Both the position numbers and the translations under genes were made by a program. Shown here one piece after another: positions 43,405-53,722 of a DNA stretch of 64,000 bases (within the stretch, counting starts at the first letter, position 1; each line of letters opens with the position of its first letter). The notes below the pieces were generated by a model. It was not told the DNA's origin and did not search any database. It worked only from the letters and a program-made list of their open reading frames with translations. The DNA is from Leifsonia shinshuensis. GTDB taxonomy: Bacteria; Actinomycetota; Actinomycetes; Actinomycetales; Microbacteriaceae. The DNA is taken from NCBI RefSeq assembly GCF_013410375.1, contig NZ_JACCFL010000001.1, forward strand, positions 1,426,001 through 1,490,000. The letters are read 5' to 3'.

Positions 43405-43410
43405 CTATGC
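43405..43410 (+). promoter_or_regulatory. glyA promoter -10 element
   Basis: tatgct lies about 7 bp before the 5' edge of the ZTP-riboswitch-like leader, the right place for a -10 box. The same hexamer precedes the candidate small RNA at 62803. The -35 is not clear. Confidence 0.45.
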
Positions 43411-43411
43411 T

Positions 43412-43512
43412 TGCTCACGTCGCGACTGGCGCTCAGATGGTCACCATCGGGGAGCGACAACGGTTACCTCGAACGAACGGATGGATTCGGCCGCGCGCCT
43501 GGGTCGATGCAC
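43412..43512 (+). ncRNA. ZTP (pfl) riboswitch upstream of glyA
   Basis: The leader carries the conserved pfl blocks in order: cgcgactggcgc near 43420-43432, the ggggagcgac block near 43449-43458, and the 3' block ccgcgcgcctgggtc near 43491-43505. These form the ligand pocket for ZTP/ZMP in the known class, which controls glyA, folD, purH and other one-carbon genes when 10-formyl-THF is short. The ribosome site of glyA (AAGGA) lies ~25 nt downstream, so control of translation or transcription are both possible. Confidence 0.8.
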
Positions 43513-43547
43513 AGAGATTGTCCATCCCTGCTTTCAAGGAGCCGATT

Positions 43548-44873
43548 GTGACCGACACCCTTCCGTCCACCTTCACCGCCCCGCTGGCGGAGGTCGATCC
43601 CGAGATCGCGGAGGTGCTGCAGCTCGAGCTCGGCCGCCAGCGCGACTACCTCGAGATGATCGCCTCCGAGAACTTCGTGCCGCGCGCGGTCCTCGAAGCC
43701 GTCGGCTCGGTACTGACGAACAAGTACGCCGAGGGCTACCCGGGCCGCCGCTACTACGGCGGCTGCGAGTACGTGGACATCGCCGAGCAGCTGGCGATCG
43801 ACCGGGCGAAGAGCCTGTTCGGCGCCGAGTACGCCAACGTCCAGCCGCACTCCGGCGCGTCCGCCAACGCGGCCGTCCTGTCGGCCATCGCCACCCCCGG
43901 CGACACCATCCTCGGCCTGGAGCTCGCCCACGGCGGCCACCTGACCCACGGAATGAAGCTCAACTTCTCCGGCAAGCTCTACAACGCGGTCGCCTACGGC
44001 GTCGACCCGGAGTCCTTCACCGTCGACATGAACGTGGTGCGCGACAAGGCCCTCGAGCACAAGCCGCAGGTCATCATCGCCGGCTGGTCGGCCTACCCGC
44101 GCCAGCTCGACTTCGCCGCGTTCCGCGAGATCGCGGACGAGGTGGGCGCCAAGCTCTGGGTGGACATGGCGCACTTCGCCGGCCTCGTCGCCGCCGGGCT
44201 GCACCCGTCGCCCGTGCCGCACGCCGACGTCGTCAGCTCGACCGTCCACAAGACCATCGGCGGCCCGCGCTCCGGCTTCATCCTCAGCCGCGACATGGAG
44301 CTCGCCAAGAAGCTCAACTCGAACGTCTTCCCCGGCCAGCAGGGCGGCCCGCTCATGCACGTGATCGCCGCCAAGGCGACCGCGTTCAAGCTCGCCGCAA
44401 CCGAGGAGTTCAAGGACCGCCAGGAGCGCACCATCCGCGGCGCCAAGCTGCTCGCCGAGCGCCTCACCGCCGATGACTCGCGCGCCGCGGGCGTCGACGT
44501 GCTCACCGGCGGCACCGACGTGCACCTGGTGCTCGCCGACCTCCGCACTTCGGAGCTCGACGGCCAGCAGGCGGAGGACGTCCTCCACGAGGTCGGCATC
44601 ACCGTCAACCGCAACGCGGTCCCGTTCGACCCGCGCCCGCCGATGGTGACCTCCGGCCTCCGGATCGGCACGCCGGCGCTCGCGACGCGCGGCTTCGGCG
44701 ACACCGAGTTCACCGAGGTGGCCGACATCATCGCGCTCGCGCTGCGTCCCGGCGCCGACACCAAGGCGCTGCGCGCCCGCGTCGACGCGCTCACCGCCGC
44801 GTTCCCGCTCTACCCGGGCCTCACCCCCTCCGGCCAGGAGGGCTTCCCCGTAGAGCTCCCGTCCTCCATCTGA
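43548..44873 (+). CDS. glyA: Serine hydroxymethyltransferase
   Basis: 441 residues from GTG 43548 behind CAAGGAG. It interconverts serine and glycine with transfer of a one-carbon unit to THF. Readable: [41 protein letters not shown], the PLP-lysine block [20 protein letters not shown], and the C-terminal [18 protein letters not shown]. It has its own riboswitch and probably reads on into folD 100 bp downstream. Confidence 0.97.
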   Translation: MTDTLPSTFTAPLAEVDPEIAEVLQLELGRQRDYLEMIASENFVPRAVLEAVGSVLTNKYAEGYPGRRYYGGCEYVDIAEQLAIDRAKSLFGAEYANVQPHSGASANAAVLSAIATPGDTILGLELAHGGHLTHGMKLNFSGKLYNAVAYGVDPESFTVDMNVVRDKALEHKPQVIIAGWSAYPRQLDFAAFREIADEVGAKLWVDMAHFAGLVAAGLHPSPVPHADVVSSTVHKTIGGPRSGFILSRDMELAKKLNSNVFPGQQGGPLMHVIAAKATAFKLAATEEFKDRQERTIRGAKLLAERLTADDSRAAGVDVLTGGTDVHLVLADLRTSELDGQQAEDVLHEVGITVNRNAVPFDPRPPMVTSGLRIGTPALATRGFGDTEFTEVADIIALALRPGADTKALRARVDALTAAFPLYPGLTPSGQEGFPVELPSSI

Positions 44874-44912
44874 CGGCCCGGCAACCGCCGAGTACGCGAT
44901 AAATCAGCCAGA

Positions 44913-44951
44913 AACCGTCGAGTACGCGGATTATCCGCGCACTCGACGGTT
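44913..44951. repeat. REP-like palindrome between glyA and folD, with a half copy beside it
   Basis: Arms aaccgtcgagt (44913-44923) and actcgacggtt (44941-44951) continue, after one mismatch, as cgcgga/tccgcg around a TTA loop, giving a 17-bp-long stem. A partial copy of the left arm (aaccgccgagtacgcgataa) lies at 44883-44902. It looks like a dispersed palindromic element rather than a simple terminator, though it could also attenuate glyA-folD read-through. Confidence 0.6.
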
Positions 44952-44973
44952 CGCAACGAGTGTGGAGGCCGGC

Positions 44974-45855
44974 GTGACGGCGAAGGTTTTGGATGGCAAG
45001 GCTACGGCTGCGGAGATCAAGGCGGAGCTGAAGGAACGGGTGACGGCGCTGCGCGAGCAGGGCGTCGTGCCCGGCCTCGGCACGATCCTGGTCGGCGACG
45101 ACCCCGGGTCGCAGTGGTACGTCGCGGGCAAGCACCGCGACTGCGCGGAGGTCGGCATCGCCTCGATCCGCCGCGACCTGCCTGCGGACATCTCGCAGGC
45201 CGAGCTCGAGGCCGTGATCGAGGACCTCAACGACGACCCGGACTGCACCGGATTCATCGTCCAGCTCCCGCTGCCGCCGCACATCGACACCGATGCGATC
45301 CTGGAGCTGGTCGACCCCGCCAAGGACGCCGACGGCCTGCACCCGACGAACCTGGGCCGCCTGGTCCTCAATGTCAACCGGCCGATCACCACGCCGCTGC
45401 CGTGCACCCCGCGCGGCGTCATCGAGCTGATGCTGCGGCACGGGATCGAGCTGAACGGCAAGCACGTCGTGGTCGTCGGCCGCGGCGTGACCGTGGGCCG
45501 GGCGATCGGCTCGCTGCTCACCCGCCGCGAGTACAACGCCACGGTGACCCTGACCCACACCGGGACGGTGGACCTGGACGGCATCCTGCGCAGCGCCGAC
45601 GTGATCGTGGCCGCGGCGGGCGTCGCCGGCCTGGTGACCGCGGACAACGTCAAGCCGGGCGCGATCGTCCTGGATGTCGGCGTCAGCCGCGTGGAGGACC
45701 CGGTGACCGGCAAGAGCAAGGTCGCCGGCGACGTGGCGGACGACGTGGCCGAGGTCGCCGCGTGGGTCTCGCCGAACCCCGGCGGCGTGGGCCCGATGAC
45801 GCGGGCGCTGCTGCTGCAGAACGTCGTGGAGTCGGCGGAGCGGGCCCTGGCATGA
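44974..45855 (+). CDS. folD: Bifunctional methylenetetrahydrofolate dehydrogenase/cyclohydrolase
   Basis: 293 residues from GTG 44974 (GGAGG upstream; an earlier GTG at 44962 is possible). It converts 5,10-methylene-THF to 10-formyl-THF with NADP+. Signatures: [61 protein letters not shown], and the Rossmann motif [17 protein letters not shown]; the usual GRSxxVGxP is GRGVTVGRA here. It overlaps the next gene by 4 bp. Confidence 0.96.
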   Translation: MTAKVLDGKATAAEIKAELKERVTALREQGVVPGLGTILVGDDPGSQWYVAGKHRDCAEVGIASIRRDLPADISQAELEAVIEDLNDDPDCTGFIVQLPLPPHIDTDAILELVDPAKDADGLHPTNLGRLVLNVNRPITTPLPCTPRGVIELMLRHGIELNGKHVVVVGRGVTVGRAIGSLLTRREYNATVTLTHTGTVDLDGILRSADVIVAAAGVAGLVTADNVKPGAIVLDVGVSRVEDPVTGKSKVAGDVADDVAEVAAWVSPNPGGVGPMTRALLLQNVVESAERALA

Positions 45856-46334
45856 CCGCCGAGGAGCGCACGCACCCCGCCGTCGAGCGGGTGGAGGCGG
45901 CGCTGCTGGAGGCCGGGATCGAGCCCCGCGTGCGCTGGTTCGAGTCCGCGACGCCGACCGCGGTGTCCGCCGCCGCCGAGCTGGGCGTGGAGGTCGGCGC
46001 CATCGCCAACTCCCTGGTCTTCACGATCGACGGTGAGCCGCTGCTGGTGATGACGTCCGGCGCGCACCGCGTCGACACCGCGTTCCTCGGCGAGCGGCTC
46101 GGCGGCCGCATCCGCCGCGCCGACGCCGACACGGTGAAGGCCGCGACGGGTCAGACCATCGGCGGTGTCGCGCCGCTCGGGCATCCCGAGCGTCTGCGGA
46201 CCGTCGTGGACGTCGCGCTCGCGGGCTACCCCGAGGTCTGGGCCGCCGCGGGCCACGCGCACACGGTCTTCCCGACGACCTTCGAGGAACTCGTCCGGAT
46301 CACCCACGGCGAAGCCGCCCCGGTCACCCCCTGA
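45852..46334 (+). CDS. YbaK/EbsC-family aminoacyl-tRNA deacylase-like protein
   Basis: 160 residues in the YbaK/ProX fold. [25 protein letters not shown] contains the conserved Lys/Ser-to-Asn region, and [26 protein letters not shown] carries the GxxxGGVxPxG signature. These proteins clear mischarged tRNAs (for example Cys-tRNAPro). Start ATG overlaps the folD stop. Link with folate enzymes appears to be only co-transcription. Confidence 0.88.
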   Translation: MTAEERTHPAVERVEAALLEAGIEPRVRWFESATPTAVSAAAELGVEVGAIANSLVFTIDGEPLLVMTSGAHRVDTAFLGERLGGRIRRADADTVKAATGQTIGGVAPLGHPERLRTVVDVALAGYPEVWAAAGHAHTVFPTTFEELVRITHGEAAPVTP

Positions 46335-46349
46335 CCGCAGCCATCCGTT

Positions 46350-46396
46350 CCTCACTTCTTCCCGCGACACGCCGTGTTCGGCGGGAGGAAGTGAGG
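46350..46396. terminator. Bidirectional terminator hairpin
   Basis: Arms cctcacttcttcccgc (46350-46365) and gcgggaggaagtgagg (46381-46396) pair over 16 bp with one mismatch around a 15-nt loop, between two convergent genes. Confidence 0.7.
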
Positions 46397-46414
46397 GAGC
46401 GATGGCTGGGGAGT

Positions 46415-46927
46415 TCAGCCGGCGGGGTGCTCGGTGACGTGGGTCAGGTAGGCCTCCGCGTTGCGGAGGATGCCGGCGCGCTCGTCGTCGGTGAGCTCGC
46501 GGCGCACTTTGCCGGGGACGCCGGCGACGAGGGATCCCGGCGGGATGACCGCGCCCTCCAGCACGACCGTCCCCGCCGCCAGCAGCGAGCCCGCGCCGAC
46601 GACGGCGCCGTTGAGGACCGTCGCGTGCATGCCGACCAGCACCCCGTCCTCGATCGTGCAGCCGTGCAGCACAGCGTTGTGGCCGACCGAGACGTCCGCG
46701 CCGATGGTGAGCGGGTAGCCGTGGTCGACGTGGCAGGAGACGTTGTCCTGGAGGTTGCTGCGCTCGCCGAGGACGATGTCCTCCGCCTCCGCCCGCAGCA
46801 CCGCGTTGTACCAGACGCTGGAGCCGGCTAGGAGCGTCACCCGCCCGGCGAGGACGGCGCCGGCCGCGACGAAGGCGTCGTCGGCGACGCGGGGGGTGGA
46901 GCCGTCGGTGAGCGTGATGATGGTCAT
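46415..46927 (-). CDS. Gamma-carbonic anhydrase family protein
   Basis: 170 residues from ATG 46927 of hexapeptide-repeat left-handed beta-helix: VAAGAVLAGRVTLLAGSSVWYNAVLRAEAEDIVLGERSNLQDNV, CHVDHGYPLTIGADVSVGHNAVLHGCTIEDG. Three His residues (CHVDHG, VGHNAVLHG) are placed as Zn ligands of the PaaY/YrdA group. A real anhydrase activity is uncertain in this subgroup. Confidence 0.87.
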   Translation of the reverse strand: MTIITLTDGSTPRVADDAFVAAGAVLAGRVTLLAGSSVWYNAVLRAEAEDIVLGERSNLQDNVSCHVDHGYPLTIGADVSVGHNAVLHGCTIEDGVLVGMHATVLNGAVVGAGSLLAAGTVVLEGAVIPPGSLVAGVPGKVRRELTDDERAGILRNAEAYLTHVTEHPAG

Positions 46928-46953
46928 GCCCACACCTTACGGTGCCGCCCGGG

Positions 46954-47742
46954 TCACTCGTCGACGAGTACGAACCGCTTGCGCACGACCGGCTTGCCCG
47001 GCGCGTCCTCCGACGCGTCGAGCGCGGACAGGACGCGGTCGAGGACGCGCGGGGAGAGTGGCAGTGGCAGCTCGTCGGGCTGGTCGAGGGTCCCTGGCGG
47101 GTAGACGACGCCCGGCGTCGCCGACATCTCGACGTGCGCCCCGCGCAGTTCGACCAGCGGGGCGGTCGGCGCCGCGCGGAAGCGGATCAGCCGCTCGATG
47201 GTCGCCCGGTACTGCGCGCGGTCGCGCACGTACAGGTGCCCGGGCAGCACGGTGTCGCCGGTGAACAGGATGCCGGTCGCCCGGTCGAAGAACGCGACCG
47301 CCGAGGGCTCGTGGCCCGGGCCGGCGATGACGTCCACGATGCGGCGTCCGAGCGAGAACTCCACCGTCTCGTCCGGCCAGGAGTGGAAGCCGAAGAACGA
47401 GATCACCTGCGCAGGCGTCGTCCCGACCAGCGTCGTCCCCGGCCGGCGGACCAGCAGCGGGTCACCCGCGATGTGGTCGCGGTGCGCGTGGCTGTGCGCG
47501 ACCACCAGCGGGTAGGGCCGCGTGAAGACCGCGCGGTTGCGGCGCAGCCATTCGTCCGTGAGCCGGTCGATCGTCGCCCGGAGCGGGAACACCGCCTCGT
47601 CGTTCGTCGCGCCGGTGTCGATGAGCAGGGAGCGCTCGCGCCCGAACAGCAGGAAGAGGAACGGGGCCTCCCAGTGCGACGACTTCGGCTGGCGGATCTG
47701 AGCGGTGTCAGGGCTCAGCCAGGTGATCTCCGGTTCGCTCAT
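46954..47742 (-). CDS. MBL-fold metallo-hydrolase
   Basis: 262 residues with the metallo-beta-lactamase motif VVAHSHAHRDHIAGD (HxHxDH form), an early SLLIDTGATNDEAV, a later GPGHEPSAVAFFDRATGILFTGDTVLPG and closing His region. It belongs to the large glyoxalase II-like hydrolase group; substrate unknown. It is transcribed toward the carbonic-anhydrase gene with a 26-bp gap. Confidence 0.87.
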   Translation of the reverse strand: MSEPEITWLSPDTAQIRQPKSSHWEAPFLFLLFGRERSLLIDTGATNDEAVFPLRATIDRLTDEWLRRNRAVFTRPYPLVVAHSHAHRDHIAGDPLLVRRPGTTLVGTTPAQVISFFGFHSWPDETVEFSLGRRIVDVIAGPGHEPSAVAFFDRATGILFTGDTVLPGHLYVRDRAQYRATIERLIRFRAAPTAPLVELRGAHVEMSATPGVVYPPGTLDQPDELPLPLSPRVLDRVLSALDASEDAPGKPVVRKRFVLVDE

Positions 47743-47786
47743 CGTCCCATTCTGGCGAACGCCGGTGACCTGCGGATGAACGCGCC

Positions 47787-48943
47787 TCAGCTCTCCCGGC
47801 GCGAGCCCTCGGACGCGGTCACGGTGAACAGCTCCGGCTGGCCGAAGCCGTGCTCCGCGAACGCGCCGTCGAGCGCCACCTGCACCCGGCTGAGCGCGTC
47901 GACCGGCACGAGCGCGATCGCCGAGCCGCCGAAGCCGCCGCCGGTCATCCGCGCGCCGATCGCGCCGTTCGCCTGCGCGGTCTCGACCGCGAGGTCGAGC
48001 TCGGGGACGGAGATCTCGAAGTCATCGCGCATCGAGGCGTGCGAGGCGTCCAGGAGGTCGCCGATCGCCGCCGGGCCGCTCTCGCGGAGGGTGCGGACCG
48101 TGTCGAGCACGCGCTGGTCCTCGGTCACGACGTGGCGCACGCGGCGGAACGTCACATCGTCCAGGAGGTCGCGGGCGCGCGGGAGGTCGTCCACGCTCAC
48201 GTCGCGCAGCGACTCGACGCCGAGCGCTCGCGCCCCGGCCTCGCACGACGCCCGCCGCTCGGCGTAGCCGCCGGTCGCGTGCGCGTGGGTGACCCCGGTG
48301 TCGACGATGAGGGCGACCAGGCCGGCCTCCTCGAGGCCGAGCGGCACGATCTCCGCGTGCAGCGAGCGGCAGTCGAGGAAGACGGCGGCGTCCTGCTCGC
48401 CGAGCAGCGACGCGGACTGGTCCATGATCCCGGTCGGGGCGCCGACGACGATGTTCTCGCTGCGCTGGCCGACACGGGCGAGGGTCCGCCGGTCGAGGCC
48501 GAGGCGCCACACGTCGTTGAGCGCGAGCGCGGTCGCGCCCTCGATCGCCGCCGACGAGGAGAGGCCGGCGCCGACGGGCACGTTGGAGTCGATGAGGAGG
48601 TCGAAGCCGGGCACCGCGGCCAGGTCGGCGCCGAACTCGCCGAGCGCCCACGCGACGCCGAGCGGGTAGGCCGACCAGCCGTCGAGCGCGTCGGGGGTGA
48701 GCCGGTCGAGGTCGATCTCCACCAGCTCGTCGGCGAACGTGCTCCCGACTCGGACCGTGCGATCCTCGCGCAGGCCGAGCGCGGCGACGGTGCGCCGGTT
48801 GATCGCGAACGGCAGCACGAAGCCGAGGTTGTAGTCGGTGTGCTCGCCGATGAGGTTCACCCGGCCGGGGCTCGACCAGACGCCGTCGGGTTCGCGGCCG
48901 AAGATCGAGGCGAAGTCGTCGCGGACGCCGGTGCGGAGGTCGG

Positions 48944-48947
<4 letters not shown>
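47787..48947 (-). CDS. galK: Galactokinase
   Basis: 386 residues of the GHMP family: GRVNLIGEHTDYNLGFVLPFAINR (galactose signature), PVGAGLSSSAAIEGATAL (ATP loop), GIMDQSASLLGEQDAAVFLDCRS and RMTGGGFGGSAIALV. It phosphorylates galactose at C1. It overlaps galT by 4 bp (ATGA) and is second in the Leloir operon. Confidence 0.96.
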
Positions 48948-50149
<1,202 letters not shown>

Positions 50150-50155
50150 GCTTAC

Positions 50156-50171
50156 CTTTCGTTTCCGAAAG
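50156..50171. promoter_or_regulatory. Candidate DeoR operator between galT and its regulator
   Basis: ctttcg (50156-50161) and cgaaag (50166-50171) form an inverted repeat, extended by TTA/TAA flanks. The sequence also contains the direct repeat TTTCGTTTC seen in many DeoR operators. It lies directly over the galT ribosome site/leader. A second candidate, aagcaaacgcaagcgc, follows near 50201. Confidence 0.5.
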
Positions 50172-50231
50172 TAAATGTACCGATCGACTTGCGGATTGAC
50201 AAGCAAACGCAAGCGCTGGAGCATTGCCGGT

Positions 50232-51017
50232 ATGAGCGAACCGCTGCCCGCCGCCCTCCGCCGCGAGCGGATGCTCGACCTCATCGGCCGCAGCGGGTTC
50301 GTCCGCGTCGCCGAGCTGAGCGAGGCGTTCCAGGTCTCCGACGTCACCGTGCGCACCGACCTCGACGCCCTCGACGCCCAGCAGAGCATCCGCCGCGTCC
50401 ACGGCGGGGCCGTGCTGCGCAGCGCGGGCGCGCGGGAGGCGAGCTTCGAGGAGGCCCTGGAGTCGTCCGCCGAGGAGAAGCGGCGGATCGGAGCGGCCGC
50501 CGCAGCGCTGGTGGAGTCCGGCAGCAGCGTCCTGCTCGACGTCGGCACCACGACCGCGGCGATCGCGCGCGCCCTGGCCGACCGCGACGAGCTGGAGGAC
50601 GTGACCGTCATCACGAACGGCCTCACCATCGCTCTGGAGCTGGAGCGCGCCATCCCGCGCTTCCAGGTGGTGGTCACCGGCGGCACGCTGCGTCCGCTGC
50701 AGCACTCGCTGGTCGAGCCGCTGGCCTCCGCGCTGCTGGAGCGGGTGCACGCCGACCTCGCGTTCATCGGCTGCACCGGCGTCGATCCGGTGGGCGGCGT
50801 CACCAATGTGAACCTCCCGGAGGCCGACCTCAAGCGCGTCATGGTCGCGTCCTCCGGCCGCGCTCTGGTCGTCGCCGACGGCTCCAAGCTCGGCCGGACG
50901 CACGTCGGCCGGATCGCCGCGCTGGAGGACGTGGCCGGTCTCATCACGGGCGAGTCGGCCGAGCCGGCCGCGGTGCGTTCGCTGCGCGCCGCAGGCCTGC
51001 CCGTGACCATTGCCTGA
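50232..51017 (+). CDS. DeoR-family regulator of galactose genes
   Basis: 261 residues from ATG 50232. Winged helix RRERMLDLIGRSGFVRVAELSEAFQVSDVTVRTDLDALDAQ with RRVHGGAVL, then the sensor domain (VLLDVGTTTAAIARAL, VITNGLTIALEL, VVTGGTLRP, VVADGSKLGRTHVG). Divergent from galTK and 16 bp before an aldose epimerase, so it most likely represses the Leloir genes. Confidence 0.9.
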   Translation: MSEPLPAALRRERMLDLIGRSGFVRVAELSEAFQVSDVTVRTDLDALDAQQSIRRVHGGAVLRSAGAREASFEEALESSAEEKRRIGAAAAALVESGSSVLLDVGTTTAAIARALADRDELEDVTVITNGLTIALELERAIPRFQVVVTGGTLRPLQHSLVEPLASALLERVHADLAFIGCTGVDPVGGVTNVNLPEADLKRVMVASSGRALVVADGSKLGRTHVGRIAALEDVAGLITGESAEPAAVRSLRAAGLPVTIA

Positions 51018-51033
51018 GGAATACGCTGTCCGC

Positions 51034-51969
51034 ATGCGCGCACCGACCGGAGACCAGTACGAGCTCGAGTTCGGCGACCTGACCGCCACGATCACCCAGG
51101 TGGCGGCCGGCATCCGCACCCTCCGGTACGGGGGAGCGGACATCGTCGAGCCGTTCCCGGAGGACGCGACGCCGCCGTCGGCCGACGGCATCGTGCTGAT
51201 GCCGTGGCCGAACCGGGTGAAGGACGGCGTCTGGGAGCTGGACGGCGTGCCGCAGCGGCTCGCCCTCACCGAGCCGGCGCTCGGGAACGCGTCCCACGGC
51301 CTGCTGCGCTACCGCCCATACACGCTGGTGGAGCGCTCCGATTCGGCGGTGACCCAGGCGGCCACGATCTATCCGGAGGCCGGGTATCCGTTCATCCTCG
51401 ACACCACGGTCACGCACGAGCTCGACACCGAGGGACTGACGGTCACCCACACCGTGACGAACCGCGGCGACCGGAGCGCGCCCGTCGCGATCGGAGCGCA
51501 TCCCTACCTGCGGATCGGCGATGTGCCCGCGACGCAGCTGAGGCTGACCGTCCACGCCGGCACCCGGTTCGAGACCGACGACCGGCTGAACGTCACCGGG
51601 GAGGCCCCGGTCGCCGGCACCCGTTTCGACCTCTCGGAGGGCACCGTCGTCGCGGACCTCGACCTCAACGACGGCTTCGGCGACCTCCGCGCCCCCGCAG
51701 AGCATGTCCTCGCCGCGCCGGACGGCCGGACGGTCACCCTGTGGGGCGACGCGTCCTTCGCGTACGTCCAGGTCTTCACCCACCGCGCCTTCGCCACCAA
51801 GGAGCCGGGCGAGGTCGCGCTCGCCGTGGAGCCGATGACGGCCCCGGCGAACGCGCTCAACACCGGTCAGGGCCTGCACTGGGTCGAGCCGGGCGAGACC
51901 TGGACGGCGGAGTGGGGCATCCGCCCGCGCGGCTTCGCCTCCGACTCCTACCTGGCGAGCTGGGGGTAG
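51034..51969 (+). CDS. Aldose 1-epimerase family protein
   Basis: 311 residues from ATG 51034. IVLMPWPNRVKDGVWELDGVPQRLALTEPALGNASHGLLRY carries the N-R and catalytic His regions; VAIGAHPYLRIGD provides the second His, and LAVEPMTAPANALNTGQGL the catalytic Glu. It would equilibrate galactose anomers for GalK. It ends overlapping the convergent SDR gene by 22 bp. Confidence 0.88.
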   Translation: MRAPTGDQYELEFGDLTATITQVAAGIRTLRYGGADIVEPFPEDATPPSADGIVLMPWPNRVKDGVWELDGVPQRLALTEPALGNASHGLLRYRPYTLVERSDSAVTQAATIYPEAGYPFILDTTVTHELDTEGLTVTHTVTNRGDRSAPVAIGAHPYLRIGDVPATQLRLTVHAGTRFETDDRLNVTGEAPVAGTRFDLSEGTVVADLDLNDGFGDLRAPAEHVLAAPDGRTVTLWGDASFAYVQVFTHRAFATKEPGEVALAVEPMTAPANALNTGQGLHWVEPGETWTAEWGIRPRGFASDSYLASWG

Positions 51970-52652
51970 AGGACGCGCACGTCCTGGTCGAGGACCGCCT
52001 TCACCTGCTGCGCGGTCTCCCCGACGATGGCCTCCGCGTCTCCCGCCTCGACGGCGTCGAGCGCCTCGGCGACCACCTGCGCCGGCGGCACCTTGTAGCC
52101 GTCGGCGTGCGCGGCCATGTCGGTGTCGACGTAGCCGACGTGGACGCCGACGACCTGGACGCCCTGCGGCGCGAGCTCGACGCGCGTCGAGTTGCTGGCC
52201 GACCAGAGCGCGGCCTTCGTGGCGCTGTAGGAGCCGATGGCGTACCAGCTGAGCGCGGAGTGCATGTTCACGATCGCGCCGCCGCCGTTCGCCGTGAGGA
52301 TCGGGGCGAACGCGCGCGTCACCAGGACCGGGCCCCAGAAGTTGGTGTCGAACTCGCGGTGGATCTCGTCCAGGTCGCCGCTGACGAGGGACTGGTTCAC
52401 GCCGATCCCCGCGTTGTTGACGAGCACGGTCACGTCCGGGGCGGCCTCGGCTGCGCGGCGGATGCTCTCGGCGTCGGTGACGTCCAGCTCCAGCGGGACG
52501 ACGCGCGGGTCGGTGACGTCGACCGACTCGGGGCGGCGCGCGGCGGCGTAGGCCTTCGAGGCGCCGCGGGCGAGGAGCTCGGCGACGAACGCCGCTCCCA
52601 GGCCGCGGTTGGCGCCGGTGACGAGTGCGGTCCGTCCGGTGAGATCGGTCAT
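51948..52652 (-). CDS. SDR-family oxidoreductase
   Basis: 234 residues from ATG 52652 (GGAGG upstream). RTALVTGANRGLGAAFVAELLARGA, VLVNNAGIG, VNMHSALSW (Ser), YSATKAA (YxxxK). NAD(P) pocket intact and substrate unknown. It is divergent from a TetR regulator with two palindromic sites between them, so it is probably the regulated target. Confidence 0.88.
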   Translation of the reverse strand: MTDLTGRTALVTGANRGLGAAFVAELLARGASKAYAAARRPESVDVTDPRVVPLELDVTDAESIRRAAEAAPDVTVLVNNAGIGVNQSLVSGDLDEIHREFDTNFWGPVLVTRAFAPILTANGGGAIVNMHSALSWYAIGSYSATKAALWSASNSTRVELAPQGVQVVGVHVGYVDTDMAAHADGYKVPPAQVVAEALDAVEAGDAEAIVGETAQQVKAVLDQDVRVLYPQLAR

Positions 52653-52664
52653 GATGATCCTCCA

Positions 52665-52712
52665 AAAGTAAACTGATCTGTTTCCGACAATGTACACAGA
52701 TCGGTTTACTTT
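52665..52712. promoter_or_regulatory. Paired TetR operator sites
   Basis: aaagtaaactgatctgt (52665-52681) and acagatcggtttacttt (52696-52712) are inverted copies matching at 16 of 17 positions. Each half also contains a GATC-centred small palindrome (AAACTGATCTGTTT in the left one). They lie between the SDR and TetR genes, overlapping the SDR promoter/leader. Confidence 0.7.
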
Positions 52713-52739
52713 GCGCAACCCGCCTTCTAGAATCGACAC

Positions 52740-53321
52740 ATGACCTCGACGACCGCCCCGCGCCCCAAGCCCCGCGAGCGCGTGCTGGACGCCGCCGCCC
52801 GGCTCTTCATCCGCGAGGGCGTGCACGCGGTCGGCGTCGACCGGCTCGCGCAGGAGGCGCAGGTCTCCAAGCGCTCCATCTACCAGCACTTCGAGAGCAA
52901 GGACGCGATCGTCGCGGACATGCTGACGGAGTACGGTCCCCGCGTGGTCGCGGGCTACTTCCGTCCGGAGGACGACGACCGCACGCCGCGGGAGCGGGTC
53001 CTGCACGTCTACGACGCCCTCCACCGCGCCGCGGAGGCCGGCGACTACTTCGGCTGCCCGTTCGTCAACGTCGCCACCGAGCTGCGCGACCGGGAGCATC
53101 CCGCCGCGCAGGTGGCGCAGCACTTCAAGGGCGAGCTGACCGCGTATTTCGAGCGGCAGGCCGCGGCCGCGGGCGCCGCGTCGCCGCACGTGCTCGCTGT
53201 GCAGCTCACGCTGCTGTTCGACGGCGCGTCCGCGAGCGCCGCGCTCTGCGGCGGGACGCCGCTGGCGGCCCGGCTCGCGGCGGAAACGCTGTGGGACGCG
53301 GCGGTCAGCGCCGCCCGGTGA
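52740..53321 (+). CDS. TetR-family transcriptional regulator
   Basis: 193 residues: N-terminal helix-turn-helix RVLDAAARLFIREGVHAVGVDRLAQEAQVSKRSIYQHFESKDAIVADML, then a helical ligand domain with GDYFGCPFVNVATEL, a segment typical of the LmrA/YxaF-like (TetR_C) group. It probably represses itself and the divergent SDR. Its 3' end overlaps the DUF1801 gene by 17 bp. Confidence 0.92.
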   Translation: MTSTTAPRPKPRERVLDAAARLFIREGVHAVGVDRLAQEAQVSKRSIYQHFESKDAIVADMLTEYGPRVVAGYFRPEDDDRTPRERVLHVYDALHRAAEAGDYFGCPFVNVATELRDREHPAAQVAQHFKGELTAYFERQAAAAGAASPHVLAVQLTLLFDGASASAALCGGTPLAARLAAETLWDAAVSAAR

Positions 53322-53697
53322 GCTTCCGCCAGCCGCCCGCGCGGTTGTCGGCGATGAGGCGCCGCAGGAACTCCAGCAGCGCCGCCCGGTCGATGGGGTC
53401 GCCCTCCCGGAATCCGATGGTGCGCGCCGTCGCATTGTCGTGGCCCGCCGTGATGAGCCCAGCCGGGTCCGGCACGATCCCGCCGTCGTAGACGAACAGG
53501 TTCGCGTGGTCCTTCGCGGCCAGGAACGCCGCGACCGTGCCGTCGAGCACGAAGTACGGCCGGACCGAGCGCTTGATCGTCTCCTCGATCGCCGGATCGG
53601 CCTCGTGCAGGATGTCGCGAAGCTCGCCGAAGACCTCCCGCTGCCAGGCCGGCAGCGGCGCCAGGTAGGCGTCCACCCGCGGGTCGCGTCCGCTCAT
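53305..53697 (-). CDS. DUF1801-family protein
   Basis: 130 residues matching YdhG/DUF1801: VDAYLAPLPAWQREVFGELRDILHEADPAIEETIKRSVRPYFVLDGTVAAFLAAKDHANLFVYDGG. The fold is that of iron-chaperone-like/YdhG proteins; function not established. It is convergent with and overlaps the TetR gene. Confidence 0.82.
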   Translation of the reverse strand: MSGRDPRVDAYLAPLPAWQREVFGELRDILHEADPAIEETIKRSVRPYFVLDGTVAAFLAAKDHANLFVYDGGIVPDPAGLITAGHDNATARTIGFREGDPIDRAALLEFLRRLIADNRAGGWRKLTGRR

Positions 53698-53722
53698 GCT
53701 CGGAGCGTACGACGAACCACCG

